Source: Callipepla californica brunnescens (taxonomy: Eukaryota; Chordata; Aves; Galliformes; Odontophoridae). From it: a DNA stretch of 64,000 nucleotides. Where the stretch lies: NCBI GenBank assembly GCA_023055505.1, contig JALIRH010000002.1, forward strand, positions 16,391,244 through 16,455,243. The letters run 5' to 3'. Below, piece after piece: positions 24,560 through 37,901 of this stretch. Made by a program: the position numbers and the translations under genes. The notes below the pieces were generated by a model that saw nothing but the letters and a program-made list of their open reading frames with translations, searched no databases and was not told the origin of the DNA. Within the stretch, counting starts at the first letter, position 1. Each line of letters begins with the position of its first letter.

Positions 24560-24670
24560 TGCGGCTTTCAACCAGAGCAGAGCTCAGTGCTGCCCCTACA
24601 CTCCCTGTTAGGAGCTGCAGCCGCCATCCGGCCTCCCCTCAGCTCCTGCCTGAGCAAACCCAAGGATTTG
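24560..24670 (-). mobile_element. Short CR1 3'-region fragment, antisense
   Basis: The block reading CTCCCTGTTAGGAGCTGCAG, then GGCCTCCCCTCAGCTCCTGC and TGAGCAAACCCAAGG, matches the antisense of the CR1 region just upstream of its 3' UTR in wording and order, as I remember it. It is also clearly more GC-rich than its surroundings. No ATTCTATG-type terminus is attached, so both ends are lost. A short unrelated GC-rich patch is the alternative. Confidence 0.5.
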
Positions 24671-25012
24671 TGCTACAGTATGTCAAAGGCAGAACTTCAA
24701 GCAATTTCAGTCTAGTCAGGACCTCATATTAAACACTGCTGTTTTAATAACTGAAATTATGAAAGAGGTAAAGTTCTTATTATAAATTCAGTGCGCACTT
24801 CTGTTATAGGTCTATTTAAAAGTCACAAAGACCACACAGACTATTCTTGCTTTATTGTCTTTCATTCATTTCTTAGATAATAGCAACAATTGTTCATAGT
24901 TCTGTAATTCATTATATTTTACAGTCATCAGTGGATAAACCTTCATGGCAACCAGAAGTTTTAGAGATGGCATTCATTTTGTTTTCATTATCCAGTCGAA
25001 AATCCAAAGTAA

Positions 25013-25030
25013 ACGAAGGGTACCCTTCGT
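25013..25030. other. 18-bp perfect palindrome
   Basis: ACGAAGGGTACCCTTCGT is its own reverse complement with no spacer and stops exactly at both flanks. Its CG content stands out in this AT-rich intron. Function unknown; chance cannot be excluded. Confidence 0.85.
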
Positions 25031-25280
25031 CATTTGTTAACTCTAGCCAATAATGATATCAATTTCTGACTCCACAGTATTTGTGTGGTAATTATCAAAT
25101 TTCATCTCCCTAATGTAGATACATAAACATGTTGTTGTCTCTGAAATTATGCATCTCTCAATTTTATATTATAAATATAGGCTAATTCACAGCTACCATT
25201 ACACTGCTCAGCATAGCTAAATGGAATGGCACATTTAAATCAGCAAAGAATCTGGATGTGCATGCTTGCATGAAAACCTG

Positions 25281-25296
25281 ATATATATATATATAT
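25281..25296. repeat. (AT)8 microsatellite
   Basis: Eight uninterrupted AT units followed by TTATATTT. Confidence 0.9.
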
Positions 25297-28200
25297 TTAT
25301 ATTTTCAAATCCATTGTTTCAGGGTGTCAAACTAGAGATGCCATTGCAATACAATGAACCAAAACTTAAATCATGTTCTAAAAACACATAAAATAGACTT
25401 TTCTTCCAGAGCTGTTGCTTTGAGTAGTGAAATCACAAGAGGCCACCACTTCTGAAAACTGAAACTTTTTTGTGTTTAAACATTAATATCTTGTACTTAT
25501 TTAAGATATAACATACTCAATCTTCCTATGCATTACAGCAGTATAGAAATGTTGGTTGATAGCCATTGCTGTGCTTACATGTAGGAGGTCCTACATATCT
25601 GGTTCCTAGATGTTCTTGCCTTATTTACTATGATCTGCTTTGATGGATTTACTAATTTGACTGGAATGAAAAATAGTCCAGGCAGTGTTAATGCACACCT
25701 ATTCATTTTGTAATTCAATTTCCAGAAAGGCTCATTTTTTCTCTTTTTCAAAAAAATGCCCCTGATCTTACAGTTTACAATTCTATGATCAATTCTACAA
25801 TTGATTCTATGATTCTCTGTTTGGATGTGCAAGTGGTTCTTGATCCCAATGGATCCTCAGCAACATCTGTGAAAAAGCCAAACCATTTGACATCAACTTC
25901 TCTGTGCCAAATGAAGAATGCAGTTTCCTCATCTCTGCAAGTAAAAACCTTTCCTAAACAGAAAACACCTTACTATGTTACAGTCAGTCATTTTCCACTG
26001 GTGTAGAGAAGATATGGAAATGGATCTAAAAGAATTAACTCTTAAGCTTTTAAAATGAAAAGTAAAATCTCAAATTTGTTGAAAATTCCTTACAATGACC
26101 TGTATAATTTATTATCAACAACATCACTCCCCAGTGGAGTTAAATGTGATGACAGGTGAAATATAGAGCATATGCTGCCTTACATGAATCATACTGAGAG
26201 CTTATTCAAATGATTGATGAAATGCATATATCTAGTATTATTTGACATATATAATGTACTTTGAAACTCTTTGTTTCAACACCAATAGGAAAATCACAGT
26301 TTTACTGTAGTTTTGAAGTATTAAATCTTTTTTGTTTCAATTTCATGTAACTTGTTCGTGATTTAGAACTGTTTTCAGAGGCTCATGAGCATTCAAAAAA
26401 TTGTCAAGTTAGGCACAAATACAGTATATATAGAAAATATACCTGACCTTCAAATGAGGCAGCAACCACTAACTCTGACTTCAGAAGGATATCTGAATGC
26501 TCAGTGCTGCTGGAAATGTGTACAGAGATTACATCTACCAAGCTAGCTAGTAATCAGAGTACACAAATTTCAGTGCTCATTTCTTAGGAGCTACAGAAAC
26601 AACTTTTGTTGAAAATTGGACCTATAAGATATAAACCAGTCTTGTGACTGCTAATACAACAGAGTTCCACGTTGTTATCCAGCTTTCAAGTGAGGGAGGT
26701 CTGTGTGTGACTGGCAGTTGTGAATGTATCTGTGATAAGGCAAAGTTAATTAACACACATGTGTATGCTCAGATGTTTTTTTGGTCTATTAGTTTTTGAG
26801 ATAGATTTGCTTTTCCTGCAGTAGACCTGCAGCAGGTCCCATGCTGTCCTGAAGCCCTCAAGTACAGTCAAAGGACAGGACAAGGCACTGGTCTGCTGCA
26901 GACTTGGTTGGGAATTTGCTTCCTTTCAGCATATAGAATTGCTTCTGCTTTTAACGCTAACAAGCTGAAAACAAAAGCTGTACTGATGAGCAAGCCTTAT
27001 ATTCAGTTTATAAGACATTAAATGGATCCACTTTGCTTCAATTTTGTGATGGCATATCTGCAACAGAGTTAGTGAAGTAATAACAGAGATTAGCTTGTTG
27101 TATGATGGTTGCAAAATATAATTTGTTTCTACAGAACTTTCCTTTGGGCAGAGTTTTGGGCCGAATTCCTCAAACCTTTTCTTGTGTTGCTTTATACATA
27201 TTTTTTTTGCTTTGGTTCCTGGGCAAAACATTGTTCACTGCAGAACAAATAAGTATGACAATATGGGTGTCTAATTGATATTTTATGAGTAAATCTGATG
27301 TAGCTGCTTATTTGCTTAAACTCATATTGTGTGGTTTTCAGATACAGAAGGAAAGCATTGTTTTTTTATAAAGCTAAAGCTACTATGGGCATATCTACAA
27401 ATTTAGCATTTACTATACTGTATACAATTTTAGCTGGCTCTTCGTATGTTTCCATGCATTTTCTACTGTAGGTTTGTGAAAGCTAGGTTCGTATAAATAT
27501 TTAGAATAGCATACTTTTGTTTGATTTATCTTTTTTTTTTTCTAGTATCTTCCAGTTTCCAAGAGCCATCTTGTTGAGTCAAGCTTCTGCTATCTCTGTC
27601 ACAAACCATGTAAAGAAATGAACTATTAAAAACACGTAAACTCAAAGAAAAAAGTAGGGTAAAAATGTAAGGATTACCAGCAGGATGGTAGTGTCGAAGA
27701 GGAAGCACATCCATTTTTTTTGTAGGAAGAAAAAAAGAAAATTTGAAGTCACAATGTAATTATGTCTGAAAAATTATAGAAAAATTGTCTTTTTAAGTAA
27801 AGACAAATGGTCTATCACCAATTAGCACAAATAGTCCCAACAAAAAATAAGCTTTTGTGTGAGCTTCTAGGATTATCTGTATCTTGAAATAATTTGTTGC
27901 ATTATCAAGTTTAGAGAATGCTAATGTTGATTTGGTTTTATTAATTTCTCTCTTAATTTCTCTCAGTGACATGAGATAATCTCTGTTTGTTGTTATATTT
28001 ACTTAAATATTCACCAGCCTTGCTTCTACTTCCCTCTGTGTTGGCTGTAAATCAGTCTAGCATCTCTGAGTTTAACGAAACGTAACTACAAGCAAAAGAG
28101 GCATTGTTTATTTTGCAAATGCCCTAATAATTTTGAACATATGGTTCCAAGCATATTCTTGATTTAAATTAGCACTACCTTCAACACATGCTTGTTTTCC

Positions 28201-29379
28201 ATTTTGCTTCTACATTTATTTTACATTTCTTGCCCAAGAAATTCATACTCAGCTGCATGGCTTTTCCTTTGGGAAATACCCTAAAGGATTTGAATTGATG
28301 CAGCTAGAAAGCTCCTTATGAAGACCATCTTTTGTCTGATGGTAGTCTGATTCCTGGTGAGGCCAACCTTTCTTTTCGATATCCATCGAACCAGGGAGGT
28401 ATTGAAAAAAGTGATAGTTTCCTCTTATTTCATCATATGATTGAAGGAGATGTTGGTATACTTTAGCATCCCCTAGTGCAAGAGAATCATTCAGATATAT
28501 GTAAAATTTTCATCTTCCAGTTATGATTCAGAAATACCTAAGCAGTGTTAGCTGTGCATACTATTTTGTAGAGTCAGAGGCTAGAAGGATCACGTTTCAT
28601 CTAGGAATTCATGAGTGCTATGGTAGGAGAATTTCAATGAGACTCAAAACATCTGCTATTTCAAATGGCAGACTATGTATTTGGGAAGAATTCTTTATCA
28701 TATTTTGTGATTTACCATCAGATAATGCATTTATACTGACTTTAGAAATAGCATTAACTAATTGCTGAAAAATCAAAAATAATCTCTCTTCAGCACAGGC
28801 TTATCTGCTTGAAAGTTGGCACAGTGTTGAAGTCACAGGATATGTGGTTGACTTTGCTGTTTATCTATTCTGTTAGAAAATCTTGTGTTGGCTTTTTTTT
28901 TTTTTATTTTTCTGATTATAGTGAAATTTGATACATATAGTAGTTCTATTATATGTACTAAGATTTTTGTGTGTAAAGCACATATTATTATTCAACTTAC
29001 TGATACTGACCTCTGTTGTTTTGAGAACAAATTATAGCTCTTAATAAAATTATTTAATCTTAATGTAGTTTTCTCCTGTGATTAAATGTTACTCTAAATC
29101 TATCAGACTTGGATAAATTAATAGATTCATTTAAATCGTAAAGTTTTCATTCATCATATCTATCAGGAGCAACATTTATGTTTCTCTCCTCTGTTGCTCC
29201 AAATCCAGAACAGGACACTTCTTCCTGTCAGGTGGGTGCTTTAATATAGAATTTTGTCCATATAAAGCATGTCTTCATATTTAGACATCAGTAAAATTCC
29301 TCTAAAAAAGGCAAATCACATATGGGTTTCACTAAAGAGAGCATAGCCAGTCCATCAAAAGGTGATCTTTCTGTTACAT

Positions 29380-29900
29380 TTGGCTTTGGTGTCCTCACCT
29401 TGAGTATTGTATGCAGTTCCAGCCACACCATTCAAAAACAGTTTTCAAGTACTTGAAAGCATCTGGAGAAAGCAACAAAAATGTAGGAGGGCACAAAGAC
29501 ATTTCCTGAGAGGAGAGGCTGAGGACACTGAGGCTGTCCAGTCTGGAGAAGTGCAGGACAAGAGGTGACCTCATTGCTCTTTGTATCTTGCTGAGGGGAA
29601 GCAGAGGGAGAGGCCAGTCTCTGCTCATGGGAACTGACCACAGGACAGGAATGGTACTATACCATGGAAAGGTTAGAATGAACATTAGGAAAAAATTCTG
29701 CACTACAAAGATGGTCAAATGCTGAAAAAGGATTCCTAGTGAGGTGATGGCTGTCCCATGCCTGCAGTGTTCAAGAAACATTTGGATCATGCCCTTAATA
29801 ATATACTTTAACTTCTGATTAGCCCTGGAGAGGTCAGGTAGTTGGGGTTTATAGGTCTCTTCCAAATAAGCCTATTCCATTCTGTTCCATTCCATTGTTG
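29380..29900 (+). mobile_element. CR1 3'-end fragment, sense, diverged
   Basis: On the + strand the order of recognisable blocks is that of the CR1 3' end. First comes GTCCAGTCTGGAGAAG and GAGGTGACCTCATTGCTCT. Then comes AACATTAGGAAAAAATTCTG, the start of the 3' UTR 'attaggaaraaattctt' segment. GTGTTCAAGAAACATTTGGA follows, and finally a tail of repeated ATTCTGTTCC/ATTCC units near 29877-29895. The copy is 5' truncated and strongly diverged. The 156-codon frame on the opposite strand at 29395-29865 is the antisense of this repeat and not a gene. Confidence 0.75.
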
Positions 29901-32900
29901 ACAACAGTAGCTGCATGGAGTCCAATCAAAGCTATGTCTATCTCAGTATTCTGAAATAATGAGGAAATGCATAAGGAATAATACAAAAAAACATTATTTT
30001 TCTTGAACTCATAACCATAGGGACATCAGAAATATCACAGAGATATCTAAGTCAGAGTTTGGTTTCAACATACTTAGTGACGTACTTTTGTTTTGATGTA
30101 ATTGTCCCTTTCTAATTTGAACTAAATCATGTTGCTACTCTGCCAAACTGATAAATACCTATGTATATTTCTTATATTTAATTTATTGCAAAAGTTGCTC
30201 TGAAATTTTAACAGGGGATTTGGAACATTCTCTCTATGGAGAAATATGTTTAGAAATTTTCAGTTGGTGACAGAAAATTTCACTTCCACAACCTTGTGTT
30301 AAATAAACATCTGCCTCCCCATATTCCATATGGAGAGCTGAAGTAAAAATTCTATTTGATTGTAAGACCAAAGATTACCTGACATTGCCTTTAATTTGTT
30401 GCTCTTTTTTTTCACCACCTAGTTGAGTTGTTTCTTTTTACTCTTTATTTGCTGTAGCCAGACATCAGCTGGTCTATCCAATTATCTCTGATTTTTGAGC
30501 CGTTATTTCCTCATTAAAACATGCTTTTTTCTTTAGTCATTCATTATAAATTACTTTCTTGTTTTTACAAGCTCAAATTTGCTATTTTACATGTCCCAGC
30601 AGCTTGCACAGTATATAGAGATGGGGTGTAGAAGAGCTAGTCTGGGCTATGCTCCATCAAGTTGAGAAGCAGGCACTATCCTGTGGGAGCCACCAGCAAG
30701 CCCAGTAGTGAGGTGGCCTGAGGATCTACTCTGTTTCTCTACAAGCCCAGCTTGGGCTTGGCAATAAGCTCTGGACTACCTCCATCACTAAGTGTTTTCT
30801 TCTTTTCAAAAGAAAAAGCTTTGAATCTCAGTAGCTCTTCTGTCAGCACTGGTTGTGCAAGAAACTCCGCAGAATTCCACTGAGCAAGAGAAATGAATTT
30901 GTCATTCTACAAAGGCACTGAAGCCATGTCCCAGTGTTTCTCATAGGGCTGTTTTCTGGAGGGATGGCTTAGCTAAGGTAGTTTCAAGAAGATTCTTACA
31001 TTTTACATATGAGGTTTCAGTTTAATCAGGAATTATTATTTGCAATTATCAGTGAAAGAAAATGTAATCCTGGCTCAAAAACAGCCAGCCTAATGAGAAG
31101 GCTTTGTTCCACAGGTCTTGGATTCCCTAACATCCCAGAGTATGGAGAAAGTGGAGTGCCTAGGAGTCAAAGCTGATCCAGAAATCTTGACACTTGAGGG
31201 CTATAGCTCCCATGAACTTTGAAACTCTTATCTCAGTGTCTGTCCAGGCTGATTGAGTCAAGAGCTTGCTAATCTTGGAGGACCTGGGAGCTTGGACCTT
31301 TGCAGATGGCAGTCCAGGACTTTCTCAGTCATAGGTCCTTGTAAATCCATACAGTTGCTCAGTGTAGAACAGAAAGACTGGAAATTATGTCTTTGAGTTG
31401 GACTACACAAGAGCCTGCAAGTGGAGGTGACAAATACTTTCTGGAAGGCAGGTTTGCATTGCATGTGCATTTAGACCCATTCAATGGAACATGTTTTTAA
31501 CAGCTCCTAAGACAATATAGAATTAAGGAGAAACAGTTTTAGAGCAGTGCCTAATACATTAACTTGAAGGGTCTCTGCAAGTTTGTGGAAGTCGCACTCT
31601 CAGAAATGCTAATGTGTGACAGAAGAGTATTTGAATTATTTTACCGTGCTTATTGTGGCTCCAGGAGTTTGCTTTCAACTCTCATTCCAGATTTGTGCTA
31701 GAAAGTATGACATGTCCTTGATTTTTGATGATCTCAAGATTATTTTCACTTAAGAGTATATGCAGATGTCTGTTCAGTATGTGTTTTTGTTGGAATTCCA
31801 CAATGATCATAACTGTATTCCCCCTAAAATTGGCTGGAGTTTGGCAACTGGTTTCAACTAAAACAAATTAGATGTTCATTTGGAAATAAACAGACACTTT
31901 TGGCAAGTTGAGCTTGTATTTTTACATAATGGTTATGAAGCTTGATGATTTTTAAAACTGGAATGTGTTTTGTGTAATTTACAGACATAAAATAAAATGA
32001 CAAAGAATTCCAGAACAAAAACTGACAAGGTTGCTAGGGTTCCTGTAATGTGGATACATACTCCTTTTGGTTATTATTATTTTGTCTGAAGAAATGAAAT
32101 ACCTCTCTATTATCTGGAAACAGAAGCAGAATGTTATCATTCTCACTTTAGATTACCAAATTTTTATGTGGGTAAAGATTTATTCTACTGTCAAGATCAG
32201 AGTTCAAGTTAAATTTGGATGAGCTTCCAAGCATTTCCATGATTCCCGTATCTTAATATTTGGGTGCTTCTTGGTTATTAACTATAATGTTTTCCTTACT
32301 GTGCAAAATCTAGACTAAGAATGCTATGTGAAAAAAAAAATCCTCAAGATTTCTGATATTTCTTGACTAAGGAGCTTCTGAAAACAGTATTTCTCTTGGA
32401 ATTTGCTGCTGTTCTACCAGATACTGGATCTTTGAAAAATTTCCAGTGCACAGTGCATGATCTGATATGACCAAAAAAAAAAACAAAAAAAAAAAACCAG
32501 CTATGTGTTGTCCTGCTTATCCCAGTCTGTTGAGATCCTTGGCTCTTCAAATCAGTCAGGCAGTGGCTGTATTTATAAAACTGCATGTCCTGACTTTCTG
32601 TTGCTGCCCTAGCACATTGGAGTCTCCTAACATGAAGTGACACTGAAACTCATTATTTAGGAGAAAACTGGTCATCATCCTTCTCTGATGGTCTCTCTCC
32701 AAATCAAAAACTGAGAGAAAAGCCACAGCCATGGTCTCTCAGTCCATACTCTGTAAAGTAGGAAGAACTCCTGGAGAGAACATCTGTGTGTCTGAAGGGG
32801 ATTTGTGAGCTCAAAGCATGCACTGCAGTAAGACTGGGGCTCTGCTAAACTCTTTGTATAACTATGTCAGTTAACATTTTCAGCTGAAATAATGCTTCTT

Positions 32901-33471
32901 GGAGTTTGACAATAAAATATAAGTACAATGTTATAATCTAAAGCTAATGACTGTCATGGATCCAGGATCACATAAAGGAAGTAGTAATTGAAAGGGCTGA
33001 TGATTCCATTAAGGTCCTGCTCTTTTTAAACATGTTATTGTTCTGTTTTTCTTCTTTCTAGAGAAACACATTTTTTCTAATGAACAAAAATTGTTTCTCA
33101 ACAATGATAACAACTTCTGCAATTTACTAATGAAAACTATGACCTCCTTAATTTTTCCAATGATTTTAAAAGACCTGTTAAAGAATTTTACCTGGTTTAG
33201 TCTCTATGTTGGTGCGAATGAAATTGATCCAGAGATCTAAGACTGAAGCTTTTCTGTCTAAGGTAATGCAGGTGTCATACTTCATGTTAAAATACTGTCT
33301 TCATTGGTTTCATTTGTAAAGATCAGAAAGTTATCAGTGTATCTTTGGCATATAATAAAATGTATGAAGACTGGTCACAGATTTTAAACAATATTTCTGG
33401 GTGTATTTTATGAAAATAACATATTTGGGTTACTGATGCCAAATATATAAAGGTACAACTTTTCAGCTCAT
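29901..33471. other. Intron 1 stretch, no gene seen
   Basis: AT-rich with a more GC-balanced part at about 30590-31480 that I do not recognise. A-rich tracts occur at 32330-32340 and 32473-32496. No frames above 100 codons and no repeat termini noticed. Confidence 0.5.
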
Positions 33472-33775
33472 GATTCATAGAATCCTAGAATCACAGAATG
33501 GCCTGGGTTGGAAGGGCCCTCAAAGATAACCTGGTTTCACCACCCCTCCTATCGTCTGGGTTATCAATTGCAGATCTGGCTGCCCATGGCCCCATCCAAC
33601 CTAGCCTTCAACATCTCCAGGAATGGGGCATACACAGCTTCTCTGGGCAGCCTGTGTCAGTGCCTCACCAACCTCTCAGTAAAAAACTTACTCTGACATC
33701 AAATCCAGATTTCCCCTCTAGTTGTCAACCTTTCTTCCTTGTCCTGTCAAGACTATTCAGACTACCTAAACATCA
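33472..33775 (-). mobile_element. CR1 3'-end fragment, antisense
   Basis: Begins with TCATAGAATCCTAGAATCAC and AGAATGGCCTGGGTTGGAAG, the antisense of the CR1 3' terminus with its octamer repeats. It continues through CCCATCCAACCTAGCCTTCA, CTCTGGGCAGCCTGTGTCAG and TGCCTCACCAACCTCTCAGT, all typical antisense 3' UTR blocks. About 300 bases are present and the 5' side is lost. This copy looks younger (closer to consensus) than those at 24560 or 41020. Confidence 0.9.
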
Positions 33776-34957
33776 GAGAGGAGAGAAGTGTGTTTACATA
33801 CCAGGTTACATCCTATAAATAATAAGCACTCTCTTTCAAGTGCAGGAAAAAATGTTCATATTCTGTACAAACATTACTAAAAAGACTCTACCCTCATACC
33901 TTCAGCTTTTAGGATTCATATGCTTAAATATCTTATTACATATAAGCTTAAATTCATAACATGCTTTCATGTTTACTTAAGTCAGTGTGCAGTTAGGAAA
34001 AAAGCAATAAAAGCTGAATGAAAAGCAATAGAGCAAAGAAGAATAAAGGACCAAGTAATAACTTGTCAAAATTATTGATTATAATTTTGTAAAAATTATT
34101 TTCATTATCTTCATTGTTTTGCTCTTCCCTATGTAAACACTATTTTACTCATTTTAAATCTCACTTCTATCTGCTATGTAAAACAGCGTTGCAAGACAGA
34201 TAATCAACAAAAATTTTACAAGAAAAATATCAATCTGAAATATTCCTGAGAGTTTACTTTCCACTGAATATCTATGTTAATAGGTGTTATTCTATTTGAT
34301 TATTGTTAATTGGATTTTTAGAAAAGTTTACAACATGAGAGGATCTGGCTAGAAATTCTTTGCATTATTGACGAAGCTTGTGTTCTGCTTTCTGTCACTT
34401 GGCATAAACATAGAAAAAAAGTTCCTCTGCAGTTTTCAGTATTATGTTAAGGAACATTAAAAGGAGAACATTAATTTGAAGAGATTCCTTTATAAAATTT
34501 CTCAATTAAGTTACTGAATTCTGAACATTAAATCTGATTTTTGCCTTTACAATGTTAGAAAAAAAAATTCACTGTCTGTTTTTATTTTTATATCATGCTG
34601 ATATTAATGGGAATTGAATTTAGTATAAATGACATACAACCAGTTAAGTCAGATAAGGACATGAGTAACCATGGTACAGTTGCTAAAGAAAATAAACTCA
34701 GCAGCTTGTAGGAGGCTCTGTGTAGAGGGGTATATAAATATATAACAGTGAAAACCTTATCTGTTTTTAGAATGACATAGTAAATATAATTCCTTTACTA
34801 TTACATTGGAAAATATGCTGTCATGAAGAACTAGAGCCTAACTGAATCTTAACATAGGTATTAATTGATCACTTCTTTTCTTGAGCAGCTGGTTACTATA
34901 CAAAACAGCAACAACAACAAAAAACAATCAGACCAACTTCACTAGACTGACACAACT
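33776..34957. other. AT-rich spacer between two antisense CR1 pieces
   Basis: Very AT-rich, with no frame of note and no recognised repeat. It separates a CR1 3' end (left) from a CR1 endonuclease/RT-linker piece (right) of the same orientation. Confidence 0.5.
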
Positions 34958-35785
34958 TCTCAGAGATGATGGATGCTAGCCTAGTAGCTTAATCTGTCAG
35001 TTTCCTCAGGACCCTCAGATGCATCTCATCTGGTCCCATGGACTTCTGTACCTTCAGATTCCTCTGATGGCCCTGAATCCAAGCAGTAGGTGGTTCTGCA
35101 TTCTCCTAGTTCCTGGCTTTGCTTTCTGTAAAAAGAGGGTGGTGTGGCTGGAGCACTTGCTAGCAATGACTGAAGCAAAAGTCATTGAATACCTGTTTTC
35201 TCCATTTCCTGGGTAATGAGATCTCCTGTTTCCTTTTGGAGAGAGTCCCTATTTTCCCTAGGCTTCTTTCTTTTTGTCACCGAAGTACTTATAGAAGCAT
35301 TTCTTGTTGCCCTTTATGTCCCAGGCAAGATTTAGCTCTATCAGGACTTTGACTTTCCTAATCTGATCCCTGGCTGCTTGAGCAGTTTCTTGGTAATTCT
35401 CCCAGGCTACCTGTCTTTGCTTCTACCCTCCACATGCTTCCTTTTTAGTGTTTGAGTTTGTCCAGGTGTTCCTTGCTCATCCATGCAGGCCTCTTGGTAT
35501 TTTTCTCTTGATCCTGAATCATGAGTGATCCTTGAATATTAGCCAACTTCCCCAGTCTCCTCTTCCCTTCAAGGCTTTATCCCATGGTACTCTAACAGAT
35601 CCCAGAAGCCCTCTTCTGAAGTTTAGAGTGGTGAGCTTGCTTTGTAACCTCCTCTCTGCTTTAAGGCTCTTGAACTCTGCCATTTCATGGTCATTACAGC
35701 CAAGGCTGCCCTTGACTTTGAACATGAATTTCCCATTCACACATCTTTGTTTAGTAAAGATGAGGCCCATTTAAATAAAAAATTA
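34958..35785 (-). mobile_element. CR1 ORF2 internal fragment (endonuclease end to RT start), antisense
   Basis: On the minus strand, 35770 to 35519 reads through LGCNDHEMAEFKSLKAERR and KLTTLNFRRG, then VPWDKALKGRGDWGSWLIFK. These are hallmark segments of the CR1 ORF2 linker after the endonuclease, where SDHE (here NDHE) is the conserved end of the domain. Further left, around 35050-34990, the minus strand encodes KSMGPDEMHLRVLRKLTD, matching the segment that opens the RT domain. Stops and shifts interrupt the frame between them. The RT core and 3' UTR are absent here, which is unusual because CR1 copies are generally 5' truncated and keep the 3' end; either a deletion or an insertion has removed or separated them. 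Confidence 0.85.
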
Positions 35786-37899
35786 ATTTGTGAACAACAC
35801 TAAAGATTTAGTTAACTGTCGCACTTCCTGGTGCATTGTTGTGATCCATGCACAAGTGTGCCATGATGCTTAGATCATCATTTCAATTAGTTATCCACAG
35901 TGAAGATATTTCATTCTAAAAGCCAACAATATCTGAGCAGAAATAAGCCAAAATATGTAGTTATCCTTCATTTCACGGACCAGGATCTCAAAAATGCAAT
36001 TTTAGCATTGTCAAAAGACAGAAAACAAGATCAACAATATTCTTTAATAATATCTGTGATCACAGTCATTAGAACAGAAAACAAAAGTTTAAACCACCTT
36101 AGATTAAAAAAAATCAATAATTTAATAAGAATTTAAGAGTCTTTAACAGCAGATGGCATTCTAATTTGCCAGGAGGGTATTGCAAGTACATTTTGATTTA
36201 AATGAATACTGTGGTTTGTATATATATATAAAAAAAAAAGGTAAGAAAAATGTTAATGAGGCTAAACATCAGAGAAAAATATTAAGTTCAGCACCCATTT
36301 TAAGCAGAGTGTATTTATTGTGTTATGTGTTCTGAAATGAAGGAAAAATCAGTAATATATTCTGCTTTCAGAGCCTAAATATTTTTTCACATGGAAACTG
36401 GTCTGGATTTCTGTATGAAAGTATGTATGTGTTTATGTACATGCTTACATATATGTATTTCTTCTACGTTTCAGTTTGTGGATTGCACAGAAGAAAATAA
36501 ATTGACGTCTTATTGCAGTCAATATAAATATATTCATGTGAATTTGATGGAAATATACATATACACCTATCTATATGTTTAATGATGAAATATTTTCTTC
36601 CAGCTTCACAACTGTAAGACACAAGTGACTGTAGTGTTTTGGAATACCTCTTTGTGATCTATCTGTGTGATTTAAGTAGAGCATTTAATCTTTTTAAACT
36701 TTGGTTATAGTCCTATAACTCTCCACCAAACAAAATTCCCACTGCACAAATACTTTAATTTTTTTAAAGAAATATCTGTCAAAAAATGCCCTTTTTCTAA
36801 GCATAGGCTATGCTCTGAAACACGTTGTGCACTGTATTCTGCTAATTTTTTATTTTAAAACTTAAGAAGCAAACCTATGAGTGTGTAATTTAGAAATTAA
36901 CATCTGCCAGCTCCGAACAGATGCAGTTTGAGAGTAAGGTGGCCAGAGAAATGGTTCCCGTCTAGTGGTGCTCAGGGTTATACTGAATTTGTTTCCTGGA
37001 GCAGGAATGTAAGACAGTGCAATGGCTTTCGTATGTTTATAAATGGTGCATGAAAAGCAACACCGCTCAGCATTATTTGAGTAAGTTAGACCCATAGGTT
37101 GTATACTCAGCATGAATTTTTCCTGTCACAAGAGAGGATAAGCTCATCAGGTCTATTAGGTCAGAGGTTGAATAGGAAAGGCAAGAGACCATGCAAGAGT
37201 TCCCACCATCGTGCACTACTTGTAAATAAATAGAGGACTTCAGTCTCCACCACTATCAAGTCGTCATTTTTCACAAATGCAAATTTTAGCAGTGAAAATA
37301 GACTTTTTATTTTTTTTTCTCCTTGCAAGATAAAAAAACACCTACAGATCTTATTCTGTTTGCCTGGGCTTTTCTGCCTTTCTTTACCATATGTGATGAT
37401 TGATTGCTTCTGTGTTTCTTCAATTAAAAAAGTTTTAGAGTACAAAGTCTTCAGCATGTTTAATAGAGTCTGGTTAAGTAAACATCCTCCACCAAAGCAG
37501 CACAAGTAGGGCTTAAAATAAATACTGCTACTGTGCCAAGTTCATAATTGCTTGCACATTTAGCACTTTAGCATGTCCTGAGTATAACCATAAAAAAAGC
37601 TTTGTGTACTTACTGTAGTTGTCATGAAAATACAACTGTTTAAGTATTGCAGGATATTTACATTTCTGAAATAGTTGATTTTCAAGTTTATATGATATAA
37701 AGAAACAGAGCGTGAATATGAGCAGTGGTCAGGCTTTGTCAAGTAGCTAGCCATGCATGTGCTGTGATACTTCCTTTCTATCAATGAAGTACATTGTCAA
37801 GGATATAATATGTAAGGTTCCAATGCATCTGTCGCTCATAATGTTACAAGCTTTGCTGGAAAGTCAGTCTTTCCTCTGTGATTTTGGTTAAAGACATTC
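35786..37899. other. Intron 1 stretch, no gene seen
   Basis: AT-rich, with a (TA)n-A10 tract at 36219-36239. Longest frame is 114 codons on the minus strand (37161-37505), without family resemblance. Ends at the TA target of the mariner. Confidence 0.5.
36219..36239. repeat. (TA)n followed by A run
   Basis: About six TA units followed by ten A. Confidence 0.85.
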
Positions 37900-37901
37900 T
37901 A

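Larger units (their letters stand above)
24671..29379. other. Intron 1 stretch, no gene seen
   Basis: AT-rich, holding the 18-bp palindrome at 25013, an (AT)8 tract at 25281, and a cluster of ATTCTATG/ATTCTACA octamers at about 25778-25815. The octamers resemble the terminal octamers of CR1 but have no adjacent CR1 body. No frame exceeds about 101 codons. Confidence 0.55.

Noticed and set aside
25778..25815. ATTCTATG-like octamer cluster as a CR1 end
   Set aside because: No CCTTCCAAC-type sequence or other CR1 body adjoins; may be a simple repeat.
29395..29865. 156-codon frame on the minus strand
   Set aside because: Exactly antisense to a CR1 3'-end fragment; an artefact of the repeat.
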